A DNA stretch of 64,000 nt, taken from positions 1,780,366,966 through 1,780,430,965 of the forward strand of contig NC_056743.1 of assembly GCF_019279795.1 (NCBI RefSeq), given 5' to 3'. Below the pieces are notes generated by a model, which was given only the letters and a program-made list of their open reading frames with translations, had not been told where the DNA came from and did no database searches. The stretch comes from Protopterus annectens (Eukaryota > Chordata > Ceratodontiformes > Protopteridae). Position numbers and translations under genes: made by a program. Numbering within the stretch: the first letter of the stretch is position 1; every line of letters starts with the position of its first letter. Below are positions 1 through 10,338 of this stretch, piece by piece.

Positions 1-1683
1 CTCCAACATAGGCAGCCATGGCTTACACATCTTACAAGCCACGGCATGGATCCCATACCCAACAGGTAGCATGCAAGAGTGGGACATGTAGCCTTACCTG
101 ACCATTGCATATACCATGGCAAACAGTGCAGACAGTCATGTATGTTGGGAGGATGCATGGGACAAGATTAATGTAGACAATAAACAGATGACCATCCAAG
201 ACAGATGATGACACATGTTACAAACTGGTCATGCAGGCTCCCTAGTAATATGCTGCAACAATGAGGGAGTTGCAAGAATGTCTAGCAAGTACTGGCTGTG
301 CAGCACCTATGTGGACAATCACCTGGACTCTGCATAAGTGTGGCCCATGGGTTAGGGCAATCAGATGGGACAGTTGTTCCACAGGAAACATCAGCCAGGG
401 CTCTCTACAGGTAGCATATGCATAACATCAAAACTCCCCCAAAGGCATGTGTTCCAGTGTGTAATGGTGTACCAAGACCAAGTTGGAAACCTACAGACAG
501 TATCAATTACGATACATGTGCTGCACAAGCAACACCTCAGGCCCACCATCCCCCATATGTACCTTGCTAATGCCAATGTACACCTGTATGTTTGCCATTC
601 ATTAGCAGGGACTAGGCCAGTACCACAAGGTGTTCTGAATTTTTGACACTGCAAAATGACACACATGTGCAGCCCATAGTTGTCAAGCATCTGCAAAAAG
701 GCTAAGGATGGGGAGGGGGTGTCATCCTGAAACACAATAGTGAACTGAAGCAGCCATCCAAAGCTCACTAAGTATGGCTGTATCTGCACACAGTCAAGGT
801 CATGAATTGTGGCAGGCATAACCCTGACTCCACAGCAACGGTGATGGCGCTGTGCACATGCGTTGACCTTGCAATGATGCAGAGTTGTGGGACATTTGTA
901 GGGCAGAGTGACCAAATACTAGCAAATGCAGATGGCTCATGCTAGTATACCCCTTCCAGGAATAGTGACTGCTGTAGTACACAACAGTTGGTGCAACAAA
1001 CCATCATAATAAGGGTGTGCACACTTATCCACTCACAAATTGCATGCATCTCAGTCAGCATCTACACAACTAACAAATTTGTTTGATACTGCATGTGATT
1101 GCACAGGTCATATGTCACATATCAGGTTTATGTAATGTTAACATATGCACTAATGTGGCCCCATGCCATATCAGGGAAGAGGGTGCCATGTCAATAAGGG
1201 TGTGTACACTCCTCATAGCCACAGTAAGGTTTGAAGTTTGTCAATGTAATTGTTTTTTATTGGCCATACATGCACCACTGATGATTAGATCTGTAAATCA
1301 GACATCAGGCATTCACTAATGACATCTGTCCACATATCATCCCAGGTATGTGTCGGACAAACACATAGAGGCTGTGAGCAGCAGAGCAAACATAACTGAC
1401 ACACATATACACATTCAGCAATGGCATGTACACCTGTGAGGTATGGTGAACAGTACATGCCAGCGTGCTGAACAGGTGCACAGCAATACTGTGTACATGG
1501 GTGCAGTGTGTTCCAGGTGAAGGGGCATCACCTAACACAACCCATGCATCACATAGATGTATAATGTTAGTAACAGGGATCGACTATAGCTGCACTGCAT
1601 GTTGTTGAGTGCCATATGTCATGCATGTTGACAGATGGGGAATGAGATGTCTGTGTGTAATATCTTTGTGCAACCTCACCTGT

Positions 1684-1685
<2 letters not shown>
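1..1685. other. No gene recognised, TG/CA-rich DNA
   Basis: I see no domain, splice-consistent exon or RNA gene in this stretch. Short open frames exist on both strands but show no family motif. The base composition (many TGTG, CACA and ATGCAT words) resembles the 59-64 kb end of the window, so it may belong to the same kind of decayed transposon DNA. That link is inference. Confidence 0.4.

Positions 1686-1752
<67 letters not shown>
1686..1752. repeat. (GT)n microsatellite
   Basis: About 33 nearly perfect GT dinucleotides. The cysteine/valine and histidine/threonine frames across it are artefacts of the repeat. Confidence 0.97.
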
Positions 1753-1753
<1 letters not shown>

Positions 1754-1808
1754 ACTGTTAAGCAGTGATGTACAAGTCTTAAAGTGCATTACTTGTTTTC
1801 CCCTCAAG

Positions 1809-2724
1809 GTGGCGAAGGGGGTCAGGGTCCCTACTGCAGGCAAACTGATGTTAGTGTCCATACAGACACTGACAATGATGATAGGTGTGTTGAGGCACAG
1901 GCAGGGTTTTCAGGGGCTGAAACTGCACAATTGTTTGACATCCCACTGTTATCTAACCCATCCTCACACACAGTCACATTGCCTATACATACCCCATCAC
2001 CAATGGCCATAGATGAGAGACAGTTGGTGGGTGGTGGCATGGGACAGGACAGTGTGGTGTCTATGGCACATGTGCCTGGACACAGCAGCCATAGCCAGAT
2101 GTCCAGTGGGGTACCACACAGGCAGATGTACAGGGGTTCTCATAGGAGGGCTGCTGGTCATCATGCCTCTGGCAAAAATGCCACATCTGGTGCCACCAGA
2201 TGCATGTTTCTGGCCATCAAGGAGGTGCAGGCATGTATGGAACGATATATGGAACTAGAGAGGGTCTGAGGCTGCAGAGGGCTACTCATTCCACTGTTAT
2301 TGACAACATCCATGATCTTGCAGGTTCCCACCATTATTTTGCAGAGGTCATGGATAGGCGGTTGGGTGAGATGGTGGGAATCCTCAACCGTGGAATGTCT
2401 GTGCATGAGTATATGGTGGGAGTAGTGTGACGGCCACGTGGATGTAGATCAGCAACACCAACAGCTGGAGGTTAAAGTGGACGTGCAAGAAGTCAGAGCC
2501 ACTCCCGTAGTGGCAGTACCATCCCCAGCACTGCAGAGGGGGTGCTGTCCACATCACAACACAGCAGGCCACATGCACATGGCCCTGGCCAGTCCCAAGT
2601 GGGACCTGGATCCAGTGGACATATGTCATCAGCAGGGAAGAGCACCATATCCTGGCTTGTACCTGGTGGTGCAAGTGGAACCCCTAGCAGGCACAGTTCT
2701 CGTGTCCATGGCTGGAGACAGTGA
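1809..2724 (+). pseudogene. Decayed Harbinger-type accessory protein, middle to C-terminal exon
   Basis: An open frame begins after a plausible 3' splice site (CCCCTCAAG before 1809). It encodes an acidic segment with the pattern TDVSVHTDTDNDD, then a basic Ser/His-rich segment, and ends in one frame near 2269. A shifted frame continues with a helix-like stretch (GSHHYFAEVMDRRLGEMVG) to about 2430. A third frame holds a Ser/Gly-rich tail ending at 2724. The acidic part matches in spacing the exon at 9980-10338 (DVRVSVDSDDDGG), so the two are probably paralogous. The Myb/SANT-like genes of PIF/Harbinger transposons have this kind of layout, with a DNA-binding head and a low-complexity tail. 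No Myb domain is visible upstream here. At least two frameshifts make it non-functional. The family assignment is inference. Confidence 0.4.
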
Positions 2725-4080
2725 ACTGCACACCCTGCCAGGTATGCTCTGCAGCTGTCCAACAAACCCTATATAGGGCAGCCATATGGCAGAACTGTGT
2801 GCATGCATACACGCACACATCACCAACACAGCTAGGACAACCCCATACCTACACAAACCACATCACAACAGCCCAGTTAATAATGAAACCCCCTAACAAA
2901 CACACATGATGTCAAAAGTATGGCTCAGCTTAGGTCTCTGGCAAACCAACAACACACCCTGTGCATATGATGATACCTGTGCCACATCCTTGTCATCCAT
3001 AATATCAATGCAGGGACAAGCTAATATGGTTCTTATGCACAGGGTGACTGTACTACAGTCTACCAATGTAATGCTGCATAACATGTTTTCAGCACTAAAG
3101 TTTAATGCTTACATGTCAGGATGTGTAGCTGTCCAGCCATGATGCATTATAGCTGTTATTAACACTGAGTGATTGTCGTCTCCATAATATATTCAGTTTC
3201 TGTTGCAGATGTCCATGTGTCAGCAGGATGTTGGTCTGCTGTTGTTTCCTACAAGGGGTATGGCACTGTGGTGACACCTTGACTGTGCCATATCCTGGGT
3301 ACAGCTGAACACATGTCACAGGTCTGTATAACAGTTACTGCATGTGCCACATGCCTGATAGGTCTGGGGGTATATACAGGTGTGTGCATGGTGGCTGATG
3401 TCAGCAGCCCTTCTACAGTGGACAATGGTAAGTGTACTGGGTGATACACCACATGTTTGTGTATAACACACACAGAGGCATTGGTGTTGATGCAATACAC
3501 AGAGAATACTGTACACATGGATGTATGTACTTTTGCAAGGGACCCATTTTAGCCTATGAAATTTCACCAAGACAGGATAGGCACAATAACACATTGGGAA
3601 ATAAGCAGTCTGCTAGTTTAATGTCATTGACGATGGTACTGGCAGGGTATATGTTCCCTTCCCCAATGTAGTGCAATCTTAAACTTGGTAAACATAGGTG
3701 TGCTGGTTTGGGTGGTGCAGCCCTACCTTTTGGAGGGTGTGAGGTGGTGTAAAATTGCAGATAGTGTGAATGAAAACTACTTAACTTGTTAACATGAACT
3801 GTACAATATTACAGCCAGCAAAATGGGGTTTACACTCAACAATGACTGCAGTGATTGTGGCTGTGTCCACAAGATCCACACCCAGCTATATATACCAACC
3901 CCTGTATCACTGTACAGTTATACAGTAGGGAAGAGAGCATTTATACATCTACTTTTAGTTGTGATGGAATGAATTTCCACAGGATGATACCTGTGAAATT
4001 TTAACATTTGCCAGGCAGTTCTCAGAAAGATGACCTCCTGGAACATGTATAGTCTGCAAACTGAAGTATATCCCTTCACA
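2725..4080. other. No gene recognised
   Basis: TG/CA-rich sequence with short uninformative frames on both strands. No domain or tandem structure was recognised. Confidence 0.4.
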
Positions 4081-4082
4081 TA

Positions 4083-4178
4083 CACAAGCACTCTTACTTG
4101 GCAACACTGGAACTTGAACCCCTACCTAGGTATGTAGTGTTACTGATGTGTGTGGCCTTAATTGCAGACACCACATAG
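4083..4178 (-). repeat. Possible tRNA-like SINE fragment
   Basis: On the minus strand a box-B-like motif (GGGGTTCAAGTTCC) lies in a short tRNA-sized segment. No convincing box A or cloverleaf was found, so this is only a weak SINE candidate. It abuts the truncated 3' side of the neighbouring CR1 copy. Confidence 0.25.
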
Positions 4179-4181
4179 CTT

Positions 4182-6977
4182 TTAGGATGAGGTTATGAAC
4201 TTGTCCCTCCAGTATGTTCTGTTGATTGTGGTAATGAGGTTGAGGTCTCTAGAGCATGTGGTGGGGAGGGATTGGGATTTCTTTAGATCTAGCATTTCTA
4301 ACAGAGCTGGGTCAGACATGGCTTTGTAAGTCAAGTGGAGATCACCTGTAAGTAGGCAATATGAGACAGAGAATAGTTTGAGTTTTTTGAGTCTGTCCAT
4401 ATAAGACAAGTGTTTAAGGCCTAGGATCCTCTTTTTGAGGTACATTTGCAGCCTCTCCAGTTGTTGCAGGTGTCTAGTGAGGTACATGCCTAATGGGGCA
4501 TTATACTCAATGATTAGCCTAATGAGGGAAGAGTAGATGGAGACAATGACCTTTTTCTTCCTGGATGCAAAACCATTAGTAATGAGATGTGCCTCATAGA
4601 AGGACTATCTGACCAAAGTGGCAATGTGGTGATCAAAAGAGAGGTTGCTGTCAACCTGTGTTCCCAGATCTCTTATAACACCTTCTGTGTTCAGTGGACT
4701 ACCATCAATGTGGTAATGCATGGGAACTGGGTTTTTCCCAAAGGGGATGACAACACATTATTTGGCATTGAGCTTAAGGCCATGGTTCTGACACCAGTCG
4801 TTGGTCTCAGTGAGGCCATTCTGTAGGATGTCAGCATCAATTAGGGAGTTAATAATAGTTCCCAACTTGTAATAGTCTGTGAACTTTACCATCCAGAGTC
4901 CCGTTGTGTTGGCCTGGACTTCAGAGAAGTAGATATCAAACAGGAGAGGATCTAGGACTGAACCCTGTAGGACTCCACTTGTGACTAGTTGGCAGTCTGA
5001 CTTGGAGTCAGCTTCTTTCTCACTGTGGGTTTTATCTATGAGCCAGTTTGCAACCCACCTAGTGATATAGGGGTTGATGCCTAGCTTAGTGAGTTTTTCT
5101 ATGATTCATGAGTGGGGAATCTTATCAAAGGCCTTGGCCAGATCAAGGTAGGCTGTATGAACCACCTTGCCTTCCTCCACAGCTCTGGTGACTGACTCAA
5201 AGAAGTGGACCAAGTTGAGCAGGCATGATCTACCCTTCACAAAACCAAAGTGTGTGGGATCTAGAGTCTGGAGATTCCCTCTATCCTTGTTTATTAGGTC
5301 CATGATGATGCATTCCATAGCTTTGCATATCACACTCGTCAGGCTAATGGGGTGATAGTTCCGAGTATCTGTATTCTTTCTTCCTTTGTGGAGAGGGATG
5401 ACTGTAGCAGTGTGCCATTCGGTAGGGAAAATGCCTGAGGTGAGGCTGTGATTGAACAGGGCACACAGGCGAGGTGCCAGTTCATTCTGTAGTTCATGTA
5501 GAACACATCCAGGAATATTGTTAGGTTCCATAGAAGCTGTATTCTTGGCCTTGGACAGTGCTATTTTAACCTGTGCAGCAGTAATACTGGGTGCCTGGCA
5601 ATCTACTGATATTGTGATTGGTCCTGTGTGTGTGTGTGTGGGGGGGGGGGGGTAAAGTTAGCAGTGAATCTGTCGGCCAGTATATTGGCTATATCTGTTG
5701 GCTCAGTATAGGAGGTACCATTGTGCAGTAGCTCAGAGCAAATCTGGGTATTGCTGTGGAGATTCTTTACATAACTATAGAAGGCCTTGTGGTTGTCTTT
5801 ACTATCTGCTGCAATTCTGTTTTCATAGCTAGCTTTAGAGGATTTAATGAGGAATCTCAACTTTTTGTTGAGGCTGACAAGCGAGTTTTCCAGTCTTGGG
5901 ACTTCACCATATTCCACATCAGATTTTTCCTTTTGTTGTATAGTTTGTTTATGGCAGGGGACCACCGGAGTGGCTTCCTTTTTTTGGAGGAGAGCATCTT
6001 GGTTCTATTGGGTATGGTGAGATCCATGCATCTGTGTATGTGTTCCAACAGTGCATTGGTATATGATTCAGCGGTCATGCAACTATTCTACATTTGCATG
6101 GGTGCCGTAAAGTTAACCATCTCTGTTTTTAGGAGCCCAAAGTTAGCTTTGGAGAAGTTTTTCATGGTGGTTACCTTTGTGGGGGTTGGGGGTGGATTTC
6201 CAAGGTGATTAGTTTGTGGTCAGATCTAACCAGGGAGGAGCTGACTATTGGTGTAGAGCAACGCTAGCCCATGTAAGTAATGACCAAATCAAGGATGTTG
6301 CTACCTCTAGTTGGGGTAAGAGCGAGCTGGCCAGGACATTGGAATTAATGAACTCCAGGAAACGTTGGGCAAGTGTATTGGTACATGCGTAGTTTTCCCA
6401 GTTAGTGGAGGGGTAGTTGAAGTCACCTATTATGACAGTGTTAGGTTGGACCATAATATTCTCCAGGGTGCTTAGTAAAGTGGAGTGAGTCTTGGGGTAT
6501 GGTTGGGGACCTACAGCTGGCTATGACCTGAATCGCTGTCTTATCAAATGTTAACTGCACATAAAGTATCTCTGATGCATTATGTTGGGCTACCAGTCAG
6601 GAGGTGTGAGCATCCTTTATGAATATGGAAACACCACTGCCTTTGGAGCTTTGATCCAAGTTCTGGGGCTGAGAGGTGAGGAAATAGTTATAGCATGGTA
6701 GTGTAGGGGTGCTTTCTGCTGCCTTGAACCATGTCTCTGTTACAGCACAAATGTCAATGTTCTCCATTTTAAGGAGTGCTTCTAGCAATTGCATTTTGAG
6801 ATTTAGACTTCTAGTGTTGATTATCATAACCCTCAGATTGCATTTGTTTGTAGCTGTTACAGTGGTAATTTGGTCTTTGGAACACTGCCTAAAAAAGGCA
6901 TTATAGGGCTGGCAAGAACCTTGGCCAGTATCCAGAAGTCCAGGGTTGACAGATGCAGGCCATCTCTGGCAAAGCAT
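4182..6977 (-). pseudogene. CR1-type LINE copy A, ORF2 (endonuclease plus reverse transcriptase), broken
   Basis: Reading right to left there is an APE-type endonuclease: the Asn motif RVMIINTRSLNLK near 6830, the Glu motif AVTETWF near 6730, and GDFNYP near 6430. A linker follows, then a reverse transcriptase with NYHPISLTSVICKAME near 5350, FGFVKGRSCLLNL near 5240 and YLDLAKAFD near 5140. The C-terminal domain ends at 4182. The product would make the LINE cDNA by target-primed reverse transcription in the nucleus. Many frameshifts and stops break it into at least six pieces, and the polymerase FADD box reads FTDYY-like near 4890. A G-run at 5641-5652 sits in the variable linker. The copy lacks the last part of the C-terminal domain and the TTCATAGG-type end seen in copies B to E, so its 3' side is truncated. 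Confidence 0.88.
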
Positions 6978-7760
6978 CGAGGTCTGTCAATCATGTCATC
7001 CCAGGTAGACAGATAGTGGATCCCCTTAGAATGACACCAGGAACTTAGCCAATTGTTGAAATCAATAATTTTCTGCTTGTACTGTGGTATCATTCTGGGT
7101 GATGGTAGGATGCTGCTCAGAGCTAGGGTCATAACCACCTGGGCTACATAATCCGAGATCTCCTCCATGTCTCTTTTCATGTAGTCCAGGGAGGTATGTC
7201 TTACATCATTCACATCCACATGTACAATGACTTAGTCATATTTGTACCTATTGTTGAGGACTTGAGTGCGTGTGTTATGTGGCAGATCCTGGCACCTGAC
7301 AGGCAACTGACTGTTACTTTCTCCTTATTCAACCTAGGGAGTGGGACATCAGTGTGCCTTGCTATTGAGTCACCTATGACTAGTGTGTTGGGCATGCTGT
7401 TTTGCCTTAGGGGCTTTGGTTGAGTGGCACACTGTTTAGGAGAGTTATGTGTCTCATGATTAGTGTTGTGTTGTGGTGGTCAAGTGCATTTCTGCCTTGG
7501 AGGTCTCAGCTGTTTGGATAGATTTTTACTGAGAACCTCCACAAAGGTGGGTGTGTGGTTTGTGTTTTTATGTGAAGGCAGTGCTGGTGTGTGTTCTGGA
7601 GGGCTATGTGTTCCATGTGGTGTGATGTAAATGTTGATCTTCTCCTCTTGACCAGCTATCCCGGTCCTGGGTGGAGAGTGTGTAGCTTCCAATTTGGATA
7701 TATAAGTGCATCTCTCGCAAGTCTGAGTTTGGGAGGTAAGAGGACAGGGTTGACGGTGTA
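6857..7760 (-). pseudogene. CR1-type LINE copy A, ORF1 with SGNH/esterase-like domain, broken
   Basis: Upstream of ORF2 three open pieces read as one ORF1. A Cys-x-x-Cys motif (TCERC) lies near 7720, followed by a Pro/Thr/Ser-rich linker. An SGNH-hydrolase-like domain comes next: block I VIGDSIARH near 7385, a degraded GxND block (WMDVNDV) near 7215 and block V RDGLHLST near 6960. ORF1 proteins of CR1/L2 LINEs are known to carry such esterase-like domains. They are thought to act as RNA or membrane-associated chaperones of the retrotransposition particle. The end of this frame (6857) overlaps the start of the ORF2 frame (6977) by about 120 bases. Frameshifts near 7480 and 7210 make it inactive. 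Copy D retains a cleaner block III (VHVGMND). Confidence 0.75.
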
Positions 7761-7974
7761 CATGAGGCAGTTGCTAAATTGCCTCAGGATGCCCAAGTTC
7801 ACCAGGTTAATAGGAGAAAGAACAGGGAACTGACCTTTAGACATGCCTGGAGGGGTGGGCATTAATAATAAGTACTGGATCTATTTCCTTGTAGAACGTT
7901 TAGTACTGGTAGCACTTTTGTGTCCTGGAATAATTGCTACAAAAAGTCTGGTAAAGTGCTAGACTAATAAGCTA

Positions 7975-9215
7975 GTAAAAGTGCGGGAGAGGAGAGAATT
8001 AGTAGATCTAAGGGAAAAATTGAAGAGCAAACTTGAATTAGTAGAGCTAAGGGAAAAATTGAAGAGCAGACTTTGGCACTGCTCAGAAGCTTACAAACAG
8101 TTCTGGATACAACAAGTCCATATCTGGACTAGACTAGTTACAGGAAAGGTGGGAAACAAGTGCAAATGTGGGTCTTTAAACCAAAAAGGTGAGAGAGATG
8201 GAAAAACTGTCGAAAAAGGCCAATAAACTACTATTTCTGGGCCAGAAACCACTCCTCTTGTGATAGATAGGCTACCTAGTGCTTACAACTCTCACTGATA
8301 AGCTAGTAGGCTTCCCTTTAATACAGAAAGGCTTGGGGGCTCAGAAGCTTACATACAGTCCTGGATACAGCAAATCTGTATCTGGACTAGACTAGTTACA
8401 GGAAAGGTGGGAAAAGCAGAAATGTGGACTTTTAAGCCAGAAAGTTAAAAGATATGGAAAAACTGCCCAAATGGCCAATAAACTACAATTTCTGGGCCAG
8501 AAACTACTCCTCTTTTGGTAAACAGGCTACCTAGTGCTTACCATGCCCACTAACAAGCTAAAAGGCTTCCCTCCAACACAGAAAGGCTTGAGGGGGTTCA
8601 GAAGCTTAAGAACAATCTTGGATGCAGCAAATCTGTATCTGGACTAGACTAGTTACAGGAAAAGCAGGAAGCAAGCGCAACTGCGGGCTTTCAAACCAGA
8701 AAGTTGAAGAGATGGGAAAAACTGCCCAAACGGCAAGTAAACCACAATTTCTGGGTCAGAAACCACTCCTCTTGTAGTAGATAGGCTACCTAGTGCTTAC
8801 TGCTCCCATTAATAAGCTAGAAGGCTTCTATCTAACACAGAAAGGCTTGGGGACTGAGAAGCTTACAAACAGTCTTGGATACAGCAAATATGTATCTGGA
8901 CTAGGCTAGTTACAGGAAAAGCGGGAAACAAGCTCAGATGCAGGCTTTTAAACCAGACAAGTTGAGAGAGATGGAAAAGCTGCCAAATGGCCAATAACTA
9001 CAATTTCTGGGCCAGAAACCACTCCTTTTGTGGTAGATAGGCTACCTAGTGCTTACCACTCCAACTGATAAGCTAGAATGCTTCCCTCCAACACAGAAAG
9101 GCTTGGGGGGCTCAGAAGCTTATATACAGTCCTGGATACAGCAAATGTGTAACTGGACTAGACTAGTTACAGGAAAGGCAGGAAACAAGCTTAGATTTTT
9201 TTTTCTTTTTACAGA
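7975..9215. repeat. Tandem array, five units of 257-258 bp
   Basis: The word AAGCTTA recurs at 8087, 8345, 8602, 8859 and 9116, giving a period of 257-258 bases. Whole units (CTGGACTAGACTAGTTACAGG, CTGGGCCAGAAACCACTCC, GATAGGCTACCTAGTGCTTA) are clearly alike at roughly 85-90 percent. Each unit carries a HindIII-type AAGCTT. The left end begins with a 39-bp duplication (GGGAAAAATTGAAGAGCA twice, 8010-8075). The last unit is partial. The array sits directly upstream (minus strand) of the CR1 copy A ORF1, so it may be that element's 5' region rather than an unrelated satellite. Confidence 0.93.
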
Positions 9216-9735
9216 AAGGCAGCTAAAACAGCACTAAAACAATTCAAGTGCGGTGCAAGCTAGCACACTTGAGTGTGTAGCAATATTAGAGCAAATACAA
9301 TTTAAATAAATGCAATTTATTCAAACTGTTTTCCGAACTGAATTCAATTATTGTTTTAGTCAACTCTGAACAGGTAAAAAGTGCCAAAAGATATACTTAT
9401 CAGCTGAGAAGTACACCCAGTCAGAACACAAGGATATCCTATAAAAATGTATTTATTTTTTTGTTAGTAAAGTGGAAAGGGAGAAAGCAGGAACAGAAGA
9501 TAATTCAAGGTTAATAGCCTAAGTGGGTCGGCCTTCTCAAATGTTCTCTCTGTATTAGGTAGAATGAGCTATTGACACTAGACTGGGAGGAGTGTCCCAG
9601 ATCAAATTTACAGTATGGGTGGGCAACTGCAAATCCACCAAGTAAAAGAACAAGACACCAATAGGGAAGGTGGGTGGGAAACTATTACAGCTACTAGTCC
9701 TTAGTTGTCCTTAACTTTTGTTTAACCTCTTCCAG
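9216..9735. other. No gene recognised
   Basis: AT-rich spacer between the tandem array and the exon pair at 9736. Nothing identifiable. Confidence 0.4.
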
Positions 9736-10338
9736 GACCATCATCCATGGGAAGCATAGCATCAACTGCACATGGTAAGCCAAATATCCTCTTTGTCAGT
9801 GGTGGTGAGCAGTTCAAAGTAATATATAAATGTTATCCATTTGTGTCATGTGGGTGTCAGGACTGTCGTGTGTATTGCTGTTCTGTCTGTAGTAGTGGCA
9901 CTAATGTTACTTTGTTAGCATACATTTGACTATAGTAGTGTATCTATTTTTTTCATGTGTTTCTTGCTTATTATTACAGGTGATCCTGACAGTGGAAGCA
10001 TAGGACCCTTACCACCTGATGTCAGAGTATCAGTGGACTCTGATGATGATGGTGGCCAGACAGAGGAACAGTCTGGGGGTGCAGAGGTTGAATGTGACAC
10101 TGAGGTTGACATTCATCCATCCACTGTAATTCCATCGGACACAACCAGTAGCCCTACGCCAACTCATTCCAGTGAGCCCTCAGATATTGGACAGGTGGAG
10201 GGTGAGATACTAGATCAAGAAAGTGTGGTTACTGAGGCTTCAGTGCCTGTTGACTCTGACTCTAGCCAAAGTGTGGCCAAGGTGTGGTTGTTAGGGGTGC
10301 TTGCAGGAAGCCTGCTGGGAATCCTCCACCTCATCCAG
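9736..10338 (+). pseudogene. Two-exon remnant of a Harbinger-type accessory protein
   Basis: Exon 1 is 9736-9774 (acceptor CTTCCAG, donor CATG/GTAAGC). Exon 2 is 9980-10338 (acceptor TATTACAG, donor CCAG/GTATGT). Splicing them keeps one frame across the junction (ASTAH-G-DPDSGS). Exon 2 encodes about 119 residues without a stop: an acidic stretch (DVRVSVDSDDDGG), a Ser/Thr/Pro/Glu-rich middle, and a hydrophobic end (VWLLGVLAGSLLGILHLI) that could be a membrane helix or a buried helix. The acidic part resembles 1809-1900 in this window, which argues for a transposon-borne repeat family rather than a unique host gene. I assign it to the Harbinger accessory genes by inference only. No Myb domain is present nearby. 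It could instead be part of a genuine spliced gene. Confidence 0.42.

Noticed and set aside
391-915. 174-codon minus-strand open frame near the left edge
   Set aside because: No domain, no splice support, biased composition, and overlapping frames of similar length on the other strand. Most likely chance in low-stop TG/CA-rich DNA.
7975-9215. 257-bp units as a CRISPR or LTR pair
   Set aside because: Head-to-tail tandem copies with no spacers and no primer-binding or polypurine tract.
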